Of a DNA stretch of 64,000 bases, positions 44,766 to 54,007 are shown one piece after another. The DNA lies in the NCBI RefSeq assembly GCF_009498735.1, contig NZ_ML762428.1, positions 98,374 to 162,373 on the forward strand, read 5' to 3'. A program made the translations under genes and the position numbers. The notes beneath the pieces are model-generated. The model saw only the letters and a list, made by a program, of their open reading frames with translations. It searched no databases and was not told the DNA's origin. Source of the stretch: Gracilibacillus oryzae. Its GTDB lineage: Bacteria > Bacillota > Bacilli > Bacillales > Amphibacillaceae. Numbering within the stretch: the first letter of the stretch is position 1; every line of letters starts with the position of its first letter.

Positions 44766-44850
44766 TTCAAAAAGTCATCAATTGGCTTGCGAGTCCGCTC
44801 CTCACTGCAGTCCCTCGAACTTCTTGCTTTCAATTTGCCGACTTTTTGAA
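44766..44850. repeat. TTCAAAAAGTC-ended palindromic repeat, full copy
   Basis: Bounded by the perfect 11-base inverted repeat TTCAAAAAGTC / GACTTTTTGAA. The interior holds TCCGCTCCTCACTGC and CCTCGAACTTCTTG, which align with parts of the copy at 55019-55124. The right end matches the first bases of this window. It fills the gap between araR2 and the araA terminator. Confidence 0.85.
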
Positions 44851-44930
44851 CACGCACTTATACAGCTTCTTATAATATATATTTTACCTTAAACGGCCCA
44901 AACCAACAACAGTACCTGTTATATTAAGAC

Positions 44931-44963
44931 AGAAAGAGAGATCTACAACATGTAGATCTCTTG
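44931..44963 (-). terminator. Terminator of araD-araA
   Basis: AGAGATCTACA and TGTAGATCTCT form a perfect 11-base stem with a 3-base loop. On the minus strand it is followed by CTTTCTGTC. Confidence 0.75.
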
Positions 44964-44973
44964 CCTTTCCATC

Positions 44974-46452
44974 TTAACGATAAATTGCTTCATTCCATTT
45001 TAATTCATTTCTGAATTGTCTTACATTTGTATCTTTATCGATAACTACACACTCGATTTTCGCAATATCCGCAAAATCGCAAAGCTGTTCTGTAGTCACA
45101 TCAAGAGAGAAGACAGTATGATGAGCTCCACCAGCATAAATCCAAGCTTCTGTCGCTTCGCTTAATGATGGTTCAGGCTTCCATAACACTTTTGCAACAG
45201 GCAGATTTGGTGTTTCTATTTGTGGTTGTTCTGCTTTCACTTCATTAATTACAAGACGATAGCGTCCGCCCATTTCAATTAATGAAGCATTAACAGCATC
45301 GCCGCCGCTTCCATCAAATACTAAACGAGCTGGGTCTTCTTTCCCGCCAATACCTAATGGATTTACAACGATTTTCGGTTTCGTTGCTGAAACTGTTGGA
45401 CAAATTTCTAACATATGAGAGCCTAAAATCATTTCGTTACCCGGCTCTAAGTGGTAAGTATAATCCTCCATAAATGAAGTACCTTTATTACCAGCGATAA
45501 TTTTCATAAAACGAGTTAATGCTGCAGTTCTCCAGTCACCTTCACCAGCAAAGCCATACCCTTCTGCCATTAAACGCTGTGCTGCAAGACCTGGCAATTG
45601 CTTCATACCATGTAGGTCTTCAAAGTTTGTTGTGAATGCAGTGTAATTGCCTTTTGACAAGAAAGCTTTCAATCCTAGTTCAATTTTTGCCTGCTCTAAG
45701 ATAGAATCTCTTACTGGACCCGGCTCACTTGCTTCTGCAGGCAGTTCATATAATTCTTCATATTCTTTGTAAAGTGCATCTAATTCTGCATCGGTTACTT
45801 TTGCCATTTCTTCTACAAGGTCACCAATACCATAATAATCTACTACCCAACCGAACTTAATCTGTGCTTCAACTTTATCCCCATCAGTAACCGCAACATT
45901 ACGCATGTTGTCACCAAAGCGAGCAACACGGATATCTGAACATACTGCTGCTGCCGTTTTCATCCAGTCAGCTACTTTTGTTGTTACGTCTTTATTTTGC
46001 CAGTGACCTACCACTACTTTTCTTGATACATCCATACGTGTACCAATAAATCCATACTCACGGTCACCGTGTGCTGCCTGGTTTAAATTCATAAAGTCCA
46101 TATCAATCGAATCCCAAGGGATGTCACGATTAAATTGTGTATGAAGATGTAATAATGGTTTCTGTAATGTCTTTAATCCTGAAATCCACATTTTAGCTGG
46201 TGAGAATGTGTGCATCCATGTAATAACACCAGCACATTCCTCGTCAGAATTAGCCTTTAACATAAGGGAATGAATATCAGTTGCTGTTGTCAGTACTTCT
46301 TTAAACTCTACTTCAAAAGGTAAATTCCCATCATTATTTAATCCGGAAACTACTTCTTGTGAATTTTTCTCTACTTCTTTAATTGCTTCTTCACCATATA
46401 AGTGTTGACTTCCTGTAACAAACCAAAATTTGAATGGTCTAATTTGTAACAT
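44974..46452 (-). CDS. araA: L-arabinose isomerase AraA
   Basis: 492-residue isomerase converting L-arabinose to L-ribulose with a Mn ion. FWFVTGSQHLYGEEAI at the start and GFAGEGDWRTAALTRFMKI (about 305-325) with its metal Glu, and a following SFMEDYTYHLEPGNEMILGSHMLE with Glu and His ligands, mark the family. Strong GAGGAGG ribosome site. Second gene of araD-araA, 30 bases after araD, ending at a terminator. Ribulokinase (araB), which acts next, is not encoded here. Confidence 0.97.
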   Translation of the reverse strand: MLQIRPFKFWFVTGSQHLYGEEAIKEVEKNSQEVVSGLNNDGNLPFEVEFKEVLTTATDIHSLMLKANSDEECAGVITWMHTFSPAKMWISGLKTLQKPLLHLHTQFNRDIPWDSIDMDFMNLNQAAHGDREYGFIGTRMDVSRKVVVGHWQNKDVTTKVADWMKTAAAVCSDIRVARFGDNMRNVAVTDGDKVEAQIKFGWVVDYYGIGDLVEEMAKVTDAELDALYKEYEELYELPAEASEPGPVRDSILEQAKIELGLKAFLSKGNYTAFTTNFEDLHGMKQLPGLAAQRLMAEGYGFAGEGDWRTAALTRFMKIIAGNKGTSFMEDYTYHLEPGNEMILGSHMLEICPTVSATKPKIVVNPLGIGGKEDPARLVFDGSGGDAVNASLIEMGGRYRLVINEVKAEQPQIETPNLPVAKVLWKPEPSLSEATEAWIYAGGAHHTVFSLDVTTEQLCDFADIAKIECVVIDKDTNVRQFRNELKWNEAIYR

Positions 46453-46482
46453 GTTTGTTCCTCCTCATTATTGTGTTTGAAT

Positions 46483-47175
46483 TTACTTATCCTGACCGTA
46501 ATATGCATTTGCTCCATGCTTACGTAAATAATGTTTATCTAAAAGATACTGATCCATATCCTTTGCATTTGGGTTAATTTGATAGGTGTGTAATGCCATT
46601 TTAGCCACTTCTTCCAGGACTACTGCATTATGGATCGCTTCATGCGGATCTTTGCCCCAGTTAAATGGTGCATGACTGTGAACAAGCACACTCGGAACCT
46701 GGATTGGGTCAATGTTTTCGAAAGCTTCCACAATTACCTTGCCTGTTTCCCATTCATATTCACCTTTTACTTCTTCTTCTGTCATTCTTCTGGTACATGG
46801 CACTTCTCCATAGAAATAATCTGCTTGTGTTGTGCCTAATGCAGGGATTCCTTTACCTGCCTGTGCCCAACTGGTAGCCCATGGTGAATGGGTATGAACT
46901 ACCCCGCCAATGCCCGGGAATTTTTGATAAAGATAGCGGTGGGTAGGTGTATCTGATGATGGTTTTAAGTTACCTTCCACAATATTGCCATCAAGATCAA
47001 GGACTACAAGATCTTCTGTTTTTAATTCCTCGTAAGGTACACCACTTGGTTTAATTACCATCAAACCAGACTCTTTGTCGAAACCGCTTACATTGCCCCA
47101 AGTAAACGTTACTAGTCCATACTTTGGTAAGTCCATATTTGCCTCTAGTACTTGCTGTTTTAATGATTCAAGCAT
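46483..47175 (-). CDS. araD: L-ribulose-5-phosphate 4-epimerase AraD
   Basis: 230-residue class II aldolase-fold epimerase that turns L-ribulose 5-phosphate into D-xylulose 5-phosphate. Zinc ligands lie in [13 protein letters not shown] and [11 protein letters not shown], and [10 protein letters not shown] and [10 protein letters not shown] bind phosphate. The open frame runs to 47337, but AAGGTGAT and the ATG at 47175 (MLESLKQQ) give the normal start. The extra 54 codons would cover the promoter and AraR sites. First gene of araD-araA; two AraR operators 43 bases apart precede it. Confidence 0.95.
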   Translation of the reverse strand: MLESLKQQVLEANMDLPKYGLVTFTWGNVSGFDKESGLMVIKPSGVPYEELKTEDLVVLDLDGNIVEGNLKPSSDTPTHRYLYQKFPGIGGVVHTHSPWATSWAQAGKGIPALGTTQADYFYGEVPCTRRMTEEEVKGEYEWETGKVIVEAFENIDPIQVPSVLVHSHAPFNWGKDPHEAIHNAVVLEEVAKMALHTYQINPNAKDMDQYLLDKHYLRKHGANAYYGQDK

Positions 47176-47221
47176 GCGCCAATCACCTTCCTTTTTTGAA
47201 AAAAATCTATCTCCTGTTAAT

Positions 47222-47237
47222 TCTTGTACGTATGTGT
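47222..47237. promoter_or_regulatory. AraR operator at araD, proximal
   Basis: TCTTGTACGTATGTGT, centred 43 bases from the distal site, matching the cooperative spacing reported for AraR in B. subtilis. Confidence 0.65.
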
Positions 47238-47253
47238 AAAAACGATTACTTTT

Positions 47254-47282
47254 ATAATAATACAATTCGTACGTACATTCAA
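47254..47282 (-). promoter_or_regulatory. Sigma-A promoter of araD-araA
   Basis: Minus strand TTGAAT (47277-47282), a 17-base spacer and TATTAT (47254-47259). The distal AraR site lies in the spacer, so bound AraR would block RNA polymerase. Confidence 0.7.
47265..47280. promoter_or_regulatory. AraR operator at araD, distal
   Basis: ATTCGTACGTACATTC has the full palindromic core CGTACGTAC and overlaps the -35/-10 spacer of the araD promoter. Confidence 0.75.
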
Positions 47283-47325
47283 TAAAAATATATATATTTT
47301 TAAAAATTTTTCTCGTTTTCTTCAT

Positions 47326-47353
47326 AAGAAAAAACACCCTTTTCTAAGAGTGC
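47326..47353 (-). terminator. Terminator of the YiiX-like gene
   Basis: Minus strand GCACTCTT, a short loop and AGGGTGT (with a wobble pair) followed by TTTTTCTT. Confidence 0.6.
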
Positions 47354-47359
47354 TTTCCA

Positions 47360-48100
47360 TTACGTATTGAGCAAAAATTTCACATCAGGGTGTTGGTAAA
47401 CTAATTCGAAATCTTTATTATCTATTAATTGATTATATAAATCTTCTGGAGAAAACCACAAGTGATCATTCTTAAACGTATAACCTGCTCCGTAATGGTA
47501 ACAAGCCCAAATCAGTTTCGAACAATACGTATATTCCCAGAGATCCTCTAACTCTTGTGATAATTGAAAGGAAAAAACCGGTTTTTTTAGATCCTTGCTT
47601 AGATTTTCTTTGTATTTTGATAAGTATTCAATCGCAAATTCTGCTGCTTTTTGACCAACATCTTTATTTTTTGGCCGCAGTTGCGCATGAATCGGATGTT
47701 TTTGCTTAAATTGCCTGATAGTATCTTTCACAATGGCAGGATGTCCCCCAGTTGCTTCAATTACGTTCTCATTGTCTACCACCAGTGCAGAGTGCCCCAT
47801 GTATCCAGATAACTCTTCTTTTATATTGTCACTTGCAACCAAAATGTCACCAGGCTGATAGTCACTTGTCCTTTCCGGTAAAAAATCCTGAAGATTAAAA
47901 TCTTTTCTTACAATAAACTGATCATAGAAACTAACCACTGTAAATACTGTCGTCCGATTATTTATCGGCAGACTGATTACATTACTGCCAACAAGACTAT
48001 TCTTCCATTGATAGTTTTCATAAATCTTTGTGTAATTTGCCGGAGCTGGCTTAATGAAAAGTTCACTATCACTCTTCCATACAGATACTTCTCTATCCAA
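47360..48100 (-). CDS. YiiX/YycO-like permuted NlpC/P60 hydrolase
   Basis: About 246 residues. The central PGDILVASDNIKEELSGYMGHSALVV holds the catalytic His, and the later YTYCSKLIWACYHYGAGY holds the catalytic Cys, the circularly permuted papain-like order of the YiiX family. These act on amide or thioester bonds in cell wall or lipids. No clear signal peptide, so location is uncertain. The frame opens with GTG at 48109, but AGAGGTGA is better placed for the TTG at 48100; either is possible. Neighbours (araD, purU) give no functional hint. Confidence 0.75.
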   Translation of the reverse strand: MDREVSVWKSDSELFIKPAPANYTKIYENYQWKNSLVGSNVISLPINNRTTVFTVVSFYDQFIVRKDFNLQDFLPERTSDYQPGDILVASDNIKEELSGYMGHSALVVDNENVIEATGGHPAIVKDTIRQFKQKHPIHAQLRPKNKDVGQKAAEFAIEYLSKYKENLSKDLKKPVFSFQLSQELEDLWEYTYCSKLIWACYHYGAGYTFKNDHLWFSPEDLYNQLIDNKDFELVYQHPDVKFLLNT

Positions 48101-48331
48101 AAGAATCACCTCTTTGCCATAATATGCAGGTGATGGGCTGTTCGAAACCTTTGGAATGTTGTTCGCAATTGAAACAGCGAGGGATCAGGTGGATTGATTT
48201 GAAGTTTAAATATATTTTTCTTCTTCATTCTGTCGGGATTCACTTGCTCTTTTGATGTTTAAATCCTTTCAACACCTTGCTTAGAGACGAATAGCCAATT
48301 TCGGGTATTCATACGGTTGAAAATAATCCAT

Positions 48332-48375
48332 CAAAAAAAGAAAGCAGGCCTCCCTAAAGAGTCTGCCTGCTTTCT
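48332..48375 (-). terminator. Terminator of purU
   Basis: AGAAAGCAGGC and GCCTGCTTTCT form a perfect 11-base stem, and the minus strand ends in TTTTTTT. I see nothing firm in the 223 bases between it and the YiiX-like gene. Confidence 0.9.
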
Positions 48376-48376
48376 G

Positions 48377-49279
48377 TTAAAATACAATGGTTTTATTACC
48401 ATATACGATAATTCTGTCTTCCAGCTGCCATTTTACGGCACGTGCAAGTACACTGCGTTCAACGGACTGACCAATTTTCTTCATTGCTTCTGCATTGTCA
48501 CGGTGGTCGACACGGCTGATATCCTGTTCGATAATCGGTCCTTCATCAAGGTCATTTGTTACATAGTGAGAAGTAGCTCCAATTAACTTAACTCCTCTGT
48601 TGTACGCACGTTCGTAAGGCTTCGCACCAATAAAGGCAGGCAGGAAAGAATGGTGAATATTGATGATTCGATTATTAAATGTCTGCACAAAATTCGGTGT
48701 TAATATTTGCATATAACGAGCTAAGACAATAAAATCTACATTATGCTCTTGCAAAAGCTCAATCTGCTTTTGTTCCACTTCCTTGCGAATATCTTTATTT
48801 GCCGGGATATAATAAAAAGGTATCCCTAATGATTCCACAATTTCTCTTGATGTTTCATGGTTACTGATCACAAGACTGATATCAGCCATCAGATCACCAC
48901 TTTGCCATTCCCAAAGCAATTCTAATAAGCAATGTGGTTCTTTGGAAACAAAGATAGCCATTTTCTTCAGCTGATCCACATATTTAAAGGTTGCTTCCAT
49001 TTCAAATTCGTCCTTAATGGATTCAAACCCTGCCTCCAATGCATCCTTACTATCCTTCAGATTCGGCATTTCGAATTCCACACGTATAAAGAATTCTCCG
49101 CCTTTTGGATTGGTAGAATATTGATTAGATTCAATAATATTTGCATTATGCTCAGATAAATATTGTGAAATTGCCGCAACAATTCCTGGCTGGTCAGGAC
49201 AATTGATCAATAAACGTGCCCTGTTTTTATTTTCTTCACGATATGTATCGATTTTTTCCTTAATATAGCTTTTCATCAT
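48377..49279 (-). CDS. purU: Formyltetrahydrofolate deformylase PurU
   Basis: 300-residue enzyme that hydrolyses 10-formyl-THF to formate and THF, balancing one-carbon pools. An N-terminal ACT domain (about 18-95, RLLINCPDQPGIVAAISQYL) is followed by the formyl-hydrolase domain with the catalytic set in IINIHHSFLPAFIGAKPYERA and ATSHYVTNDLDEGPIIEQD. The ribosome site AGAGGGATC serves either the ATG at 49279 or the one at 49276; the second is better spaced. Single gene with its own terminator. Confidence 0.95.
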   Translation of the reverse strand: MMKSYIKEKIDTYREENKNRARLLINCPDQPGIVAAISQYLSEHNANIIESNQYSTNPKGGEFFIRVEFEMPNLKDSKDALEAGFESIKDEFEMEATFKYVDQLKKMAIFVSKEPHCLLELLWEWQSGDLMADISLVISNHETSREIVESLGIPFYYIPANKDIRKEVEQKQIELLQEHNVDFIVLARYMQILTPNFVQTFNNRIINIHHSFLPAFIGAKPYERAYNRGVKLIGATSHYVTNDLDEGPIIEQDISRVDHRDNAEAMKKIGQSVERSVLARAVKWQLEDRIIVYGNKTIVF

Positions 49280-49380
49280 GATCCCTCTTTGTTCATTTCA
49301 TTCTTTTCTACTTTACCCATTTTACCTTAAATGATCAATATATCCTAGTATGATCTGGAATGTTTTTTCTTCTATCAGAG

Positions 49381-49422
49381 AAAAAACGCCTGATTAACTG
49401 AATTTTCATGTTAATAAGCGTT
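49381..49422 (-). terminator. Terminator of argCJBD
   Basis: Minus strand AACGCTTATTAAC and GTTAATCAGGCGTT form a stem with a small bulge, followed by TTTTCTC. Confidence 0.75.
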
Positions 49423-49433
49423 ATTCCATTCTC

Positions 49434-50606
49434 TTATTGAAAAAGCTGCTTCATTACATGCAGGAACTGATCTGCTTCCTCTTTATTGGTTGTAAGTGGC
49501 GGTAAAACCCGAACCACATTGGGGCCAGCTACAATAATCAATAGATTATGTTCTTCTCTTGCCTTGTTCACATAGTCGATTGCCGGTTTTTCCACTTCTA
49601 ATCCAATCAGCAAACCTTTCCCTCTCAGTTGTTTCACATCTTCCGTTTGATCCGCTAGTTCTGTAAGCCCTGCCCAGATATAATCCGCTAGTTTATTGGC
49701 ATCCTCTAACACATTCGATGTAGTTAAATGAGTGACAGTAGCCAGACCTGCTGTTGCTGCAATCGGATTCCCTCCAAATGTACTGCCATGAGTGCCTGCA
49801 GAAAAAGATTTTGCCACATGTTCTTTTGCGATGATTGCTCCAATCGGTATACCTGAACCTAATCCTTTTGCCAAACTGATCACATCTGGCTCAATTCCAT
49901 ACTGCTCATATGCAAAAAGTGTACCCGTTCGGCCCATTCCTGTCTGGATCTCATCAACCATCAATAAAATATTATTTTCTTTACACACAGCGGCTAATTC
50001 CTTAATCCAAGCAGCATCTGCCGGTACCACGCCACCCTCACCTTGCACTAATTCAAGCAGAACCGCATCAGGCTGTTTTGTTTTCAACTCTGTTAATGCT
50101 TCCTCATCATTATATGGCAAAAATGAGAAACCTGGTGTTAATGGGGTGAATCCCTGGTGAATCTTCTCCTGCCCTGTTGCTGATAATGTATTCATCGTTC
50201 TTCCATGAAAGGAATTTTTAAAAGTAATCACATGTGGTTCTTCTTTCGCGAAATTATCTTTCGCATATTTTCTCGCCAGCTTTAGTGCTGCTTCATTTGC
50301 TTCCGCTCCACTGTTACAGAAGAAAACTTGATCCCCACAACTGTTTTTAACTAAAATCTCTGCCAGTTGCTCTTGAACTGGAATATTGTATAAATTGGAA
50401 CAATGCCACAATTTGCTTAATTGCTCTTGCAATGCTTTCTCAACGACAGCTGGCACATGGCCAAGATTACATGTCGCAATTCCTGATGAATAGTCTAAAT
50501 ACTTCGTTCCTTGCTCATCCCAGACATAACTGCCTTTTCCTTCAACTAATGTTAGTGGAAACCGGCCGTATGTGTTCATTACAGGACTTAGTAACTGTTC
50601 AGGCAT
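49434..50606 (-). CDS. argD: Acetylornithine aminotransferase ArgD
   Basis: About 390 residues, class III PLP aminotransferase converting N-acetylglutamate semialdehyde to N-acetylornithine. VFFCNSGAEANEAALKLARK binds the cofactor phosphate, LMVDEIQTGMGRTG holds the cofactor Asp, ISLAKGLGSGIPIGA holds the Schiff-base Lys. The frame extends to 50732, but MPEQLLSPVMNTYGR at 50606 is the usual N-terminus and AGGGGG lies nine bases upstream. It overlaps argB by eight bases; last gene of argCJBD. Confidence 0.95.
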   Translation of the reverse strand: MPEQLLSPVMNTYGRFPLTLVEGKGSYVWDEQGTKYLDYSSGIATCNLGHVPAVVEKALQEQLSKLWHCSNLYNIPVQEQLAEILVKNSCGDQVFFCNSGAEANEAALKLARKYAKDNFAKEEPHVITFKNSFHGRTMNTLSATGQEKIHQGFTPLTPGFSFLPYNDEEALTELKTKQPDAVLLELVQGEGGVVPADAAWIKELAAVCKENNILLMVDEIQTGMGRTGTLFAYEQYGIEPDVISLAKGLGSGIPIGAIIAKEHVAKSFSAGTHGSTFGGNPIAATAGLATVTHLTTSNVLEDANKLADYIWAGLTELADQTEDVKQLRGKGLLIGLEVEKPAIDYVNKAREEHNLLIIVAGPNVVRVLPPLTTNKEEADQFLHVMKQLFQ

Positions 50607-51414
50607 AATTCGCCGCCCCCTTATCCAGAGATATTCTTGTACCAATTTCTTTCCCTTGCATAAATTGCAGCAGTCCATTTGGCTCCAATCCATCAACAAT
50701 GGAGACTTCCACGACATTTTTATGCAATGCACTGATGGCTGAATTCACTTTGGGGATCATTCCGCCAAAGATTACTTCTTTTTCGATCAATTGATTGATT
50801 TGTTTTTCATTAAGCTGATGAAAGATGTGTTTCTCACCGTTTTCTTCTTCATAAATGCCCGGAATATCGCTAATGAAGCATAACTTTGCTCCAAGGCTCT
50901 GGGCAACAGCTGATGCCGCCATATCTGCATTAATATTATAACGTTGACCTGTTTCATCCATTCCAATCGGCGAAATGACTGGAACTAAGTTCTGCTCAAC
51001 CAGACTTTCAATCAATGCGGTATTTACCGCTGTCACTTCGCCCACAAAGCCTAGCGGGTCAGTTGTCTTCACTGGTTGGGCTTTTAACAGATGTCCATCA
51101 ACCCCGCTCAATCCAAATGCCTTTCCATCTGCTTCTGCGATATTTCTGACGATTTCTTTATTTAATGAACCGCTTAAAGCCATCTCTACTACATCCAACA
51201 CTTCATTTGTTGTAACGCGAAGGCCGTTCACAAAGCTCGTTTCTACACCAGTTTGTTCTAGTAATTTAGAAATAAGAGGCCCGCCGCCATGGACAATGAT
51301 CGGCTGCCACTCCCCTTGTTTCTGTATCTCCACTATATCCTGATAAAAAGAAGGAGGCAGCTGTTCAAATACACTGCCACCACATTTAATTACAACATAA
51401 TTTTTCTCCACCAT
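50599..51414 (-). CDS. argB: Acetylglutamate kinase ArgB
   Basis: 271-residue amino-acid kinase phosphorylating N-acetylglutamate. VIKCGGSVFEQ (ATP-binding Lys/Gly), IIVHGGGPLISKLLEQ and NINADMAASAVAQ are family segments. The open frame reaches 51444, but AAGGAGG precedes the ATG at 51414. Third gene of the operon, 10 bases after argJ. It lacks the long N-terminal helix found in arginine-inhibited versions, so feedback inhibition may lie on ArgJ; inference. Confidence 0.95.
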   Translation of the reverse strand: MVEKNYVVIKCGGSVFEQLPPSFYQDIVEIQKQGEWQPIIVHGGGPLISKLLEQTGVETSFVNGLRVTTNEVLDVVEMALSGSLNKEIVRNIAEADGKAFGLSGVDGHLLKAQPVKTTDPLGFVGEVTAVNTALIESLVEQNLVPVISPIGMDETGQRYNINADMAASAVAQSLGAKLCFISDIPGIYEEENGEKHIFHQLNEKQINQLIEKEVIFGGMIPKVNSAISALHKNVVEVSIVDGLEPNGLLQFMQGKEIGTRISLDKGAANYA

Positions 51415-51424
51415 TGTATCCTCC

Positions 51425-52654
51425 TTATGTTCGGTAAGATGCATTGATTCTTACGTATTCATAAGATAAATCACAGCCCCATGCTGTCGCCTTCCCATTA
51501 CCGTCCCCGAGTTTTGCCAAGATTGTAACTTCATCTTGCATTAAATACTGCTTTGCCTCATCTTCTTCAAACTTATGCGGTACACCATTTTCCACCACTA
51601 GGATATCGCCTAAGTATATACTGACCTGATCAGGATCAAGCGACTCACCACTGTAACCGATGGCTGTGATAATTCTTCCCCAGTTCGCATCAGCTCCATG
51701 GATCGCTGTTTTTACCAGATTAGAAGAAATAATAGATTTGGCAATTGCTGCAGCAGATTCGTCTGTAAAGGAACCATCAACCGTTACCTCAACTAATTTA
51801 CTTGCACCTTCCCCATCACGTGCAATTTCTTTGGCAAGGTACTCACAAACAAATTTTAATCCTTGATAAAAATTATCCCACTCGTTATGTTCCGCTGATA
51901 ACGGCTTGTTGCCAGCTTTTCCGTTAGCCAGAACCAATACCATATCATTTGTGCTCGTATCCCCATCCACTGTAATCATATTAAATGACTTGTTCGTGAT
52001 TGATCTTAATGCATTTGTCAGTTCACTTGCTTCAATATTCGCATCTGTTGAAACAAATCCAAGCATTGTTGCCATGTTAGGGTGAATCATACCCGAACCC
52101 TTCGCCGCTCCACCGATGACAACTTTTTCTCCATCAATCTCCAATTCGATGGCAATTCCTTTTTCATGTGTATCTGTTGTCAGGATCGCCGTTTCAAATT
52201 TATCTGCCCCATGATGTTCGGTATCATTGATCTGACTGATCCCTTTATGAATACGATCCATCGGCAACAGTTCACCAATTAATCCTGTCGAAGCTACTGC
52301 TGCTAAATGTTCCTCTACACCGACTGCTTCAGCGAAGGACTTACGCATATCATAAGCATCCATCAATCCTTGCTTTCCAGTACAGGCATTAGCAATTCCT
52401 GAATTCACGACAACCGCCTGCAGCTTATTCTCTTTTGCAATACTTTCCTGTGTCACTTTAAGCGGGGCAGCCTGGAATGCATTTAATGTATAAACCCCAG
52501 CTGCATTTGCAGGCACTTCTGAATAAAACCAGCCAAAATCGATTTTCTGTTTTCGAATACCGCAATGCAATCCTCCGGCCTTAAACCCTTTTGCTGTTGC
52601 AATATTCCCGTTTTCTATTATTTTGAAAATACCCTGTTGTTCTTCTGTTAACAT
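51425..52654 (-). CDS. argJ: Bifunctional ornithine acetyltransferase/N-acetylglutamate synthase ArgJ
   Basis: About 409 residues. It transfers the acetyl group from acetylornithine to glutamate and so closes the acetyl cycle. The autocleavage site is KGSGMIHPNMATMLGFV, where the Thr becomes the nucleophile of the beta chain. AVVVNSGIANACTGKQG is another marker. Start choice: GTG at 52663 lies too near AAGGAG; ATG at 52654 is about 12 bases away and is preferred, with some doubt. Lies 16 bases after argC. Confidence 0.95.
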   Translation of the reverse strand: MLTEEQQGIFKIIENGNIATAKGFKAGGLHCGIRKQKIDFGWFYSEVPANAAGVYTLNAFQAAPLKVTQESIAKENKLQAVVVNSGIANACTGKQGLMDAYDMRKSFAEAVGVEEHLAAVASTGLIGELLPMDRIHKGISQINDTEHHGADKFETAILTTDTHEKGIAIELEIDGEKVVIGGAAKGSGMIHPNMATMLGFVSTDANIEASELTNALRSITNKSFNMITVDGDTSTNDMVLVLANGKAGNKPLSAEHNEWDNFYQGLKFVCEYLAKEIARDGEGASKLVEVTVDGSFTDESAAAIAKSIISSNLVKTAIHGADANWGRIITAIGYSGESLDPDQVSIYLGDILVVENGVPHKFEEDEAKQYLMQDEVTILAKLGDGNGKATAWGCDLSYEYVRINASYRT

Positions 52655-52670
52655 TTTATTCACTCACTCC

Positions 52671-53708
52671 TTAAGGATAAATCGGCAACTGGTTGATTCC
52701 AGTCGTTTCGTCCCATCCGTTCATTATATTCATATTCTGAATCGCCTGGCCTGAAGCGCCTTTGACTAAATTGTCGATAACTGACACAATAATTAACTTC
52801 CCTGTACGTTCGTCTGCATATAAACCAATATCACAGAAGTTACTAGCATAAACTTCTTTCGTTTGCGGAATAACACCTTCTTCTCTTATCCTCACAAATG
52901 GTTTATCCTGATAAAACTCTTTATATAAATTTATTAATTCTTTTGTTGATTGCTTTTCTTTCAAGTCTACGTAGATTGTACTCATAATTCCCCTTGTCAT
53001 TGGTACAACATGTGGGGTGAAAGTAACCTGGATTGCTTCATTGGCTGTATCTGAAAGCACTTGTTCAATTTCCGGAATATGTTTATGAACCCCAAGCTTA
53101 TATGCTTTGAAATTCTCCTGCATTTCTGAAAAATGAAAACCTTGCGATAAGCTCCTGCCAGCGCCTGTTGTCCCAGTTTTTGCATCAATAATAATATGTT
53201 GATATTCTGCTAGATTGTGAGATAAAACCGGAATAAGTCCTAAAGTGGTTGCCGTCGGATAACAGCCGGGATTGGCAACTAATAGAGCATCCTTTATCGC
53301 TTCTTTGTTTATTTCACTTAACCCATAAACAGCTTTTACAATATAATCAGCTGCCGCCATCTCTTCCCCGTAGTAGTGCTGATATTGTTCGCCATCCCTC
53401 AACCTGAAATCCCCTGACAAATCGATACACTTAACTCCTTTATCAATTAATCCAGGAATATAGTTTTTGCTTACATTAGATGGTGTAGCGAAGAATACAA
53501 GCTCCACTTCTTCTGCTAATTGATCGATATCAAACGAATCCATTTCCATATCAATAATATTAACTAAATGTGGATAGACCTCTGAAAAAGATGTTCCACT
53601 GTTAGAATGAGAAATTATCTTCACGACCGTTACATGTGGATGGTTATATAAAAATCGGAGTAATTCGACAGCCCCGTATCCTGTGCCTCCTACAATTGCT
53701 ACATTCAC
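52671..53708 (-). CDS. argC: N-acetyl-gamma-glutamyl-phosphate reductase ArgC
   Basis: 345-residue NADPH-dependent reductase. The N-terminal AIVGGTGYGAVELLR binds nucleotide, the catalytic Cys lies in LVANPGCYPTATTLGLIP, and a His is in FTPHVVPMTRGI. The start is GTG, seven bases after TAGGAGG. First gene of argCJBD; an excellent promoter with an overlapping ArgR-type box lies 40-68 bases upstream. No argF, argG, argH or carAB are in the window. Confidence 0.96.
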   Translation of the reverse strand: MNVAIVGGTGYGAVELLRFLYNHPHVTVVKIISHSNSGTSFSEVYPHLVNIIDMEMDSFDIDQLAEEVELVFFATPSNVSKNYIPGLIDKGVKCIDLSGDFRLRDGEQYQHYYGEEMAAADYIVKAVYGLSEINKEAIKDALLVANPGCYPTATTLGLIPVLSHNLAEYQHIIIDAKTGTTGAGRSLSQGFHFSEMQENFKAYKLGVHKHIPEIEQVLSDTANEAIQVTFTPHVVPMTRGIMSTIYVDLKEKQSTKELINLYKEFYQDKPFVRIREEGVIPQTKEVYASNFCDIGLYADERTGKLIIVSVIDNLVKGASGQAIQNMNIMNGWDETTGINQLPIYP

Positions 53709-53747
53709 GATTTATCCTCCTAAGTATTCCGTATATTATATTTTATA

Positions 53748-53776
53748 ATTATACTCCATTTTGTATTTTCATGCAA
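53748..53776 (-). promoter_or_regulatory. Sigma-A promoter of argCJBD
   Basis: Minus strand TTGCAT, a 17-base spacer and TATAAT, nearly consensus. Confidence 0.85.
53758..53773 (-). promoter_or_regulatory. ArgR/AhrC-type ARG box
   Basis: Minus strand CATGAAAATACAAAAT resembles the Bacillus ARG box (CATGAATAAAAATGCAA-like). It lies inside the argC promoter spacer and -35, so binding should repress when arginine is plentiful. Confidence 0.6.
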
Positions 53777-53973
53777 TATTGTTTATAAAAAAAGATAAAG
53801 CTTACTACAAAATCAACAAGGAAAAGCTATATATCATAACAGTTTATTATAAGATATCCACTTATACATAAAAGTCGGAATATTGCATATTGCAATTACG
53901 AAAATGCATTTGTATAAATATCCACGTATATTTATATGCTTATTGATAAAGAAAGATGCCCACTTTTGATTAA

Positions 53974-54001
53974 TAAAAACCCACCTTTTACAAAGGCGGG
54001 C
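53974..54001 (-). terminator. Terminator of the FAH-family gene
   Basis: Minus strand CCCGCCTTT, a short loop and AAAGGTGGG are followed by TTTTTATT. Confidence 0.8.
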
Positions 54002-54007
54002 CTGCTG

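Noticed and set aside
47233..47250. Possible cre site near the araD promoter
   Set aside because: Best alignment has at least two mismatches and an extra A in the core.
47176..47337. 54-codon N-terminal extension of AraD
   Set aside because: It would cover the AraR sites and promoter; the ATG at 47175 has a good ribosome site and gives the normal N-terminus.
48106..48228. 40-codon minus-strand frame overlapping the start of the YiiX-like gene
   Set aside because: No ribosome site before its ATG and no recognisable family; it could be a leader peptide but nothing supports it.
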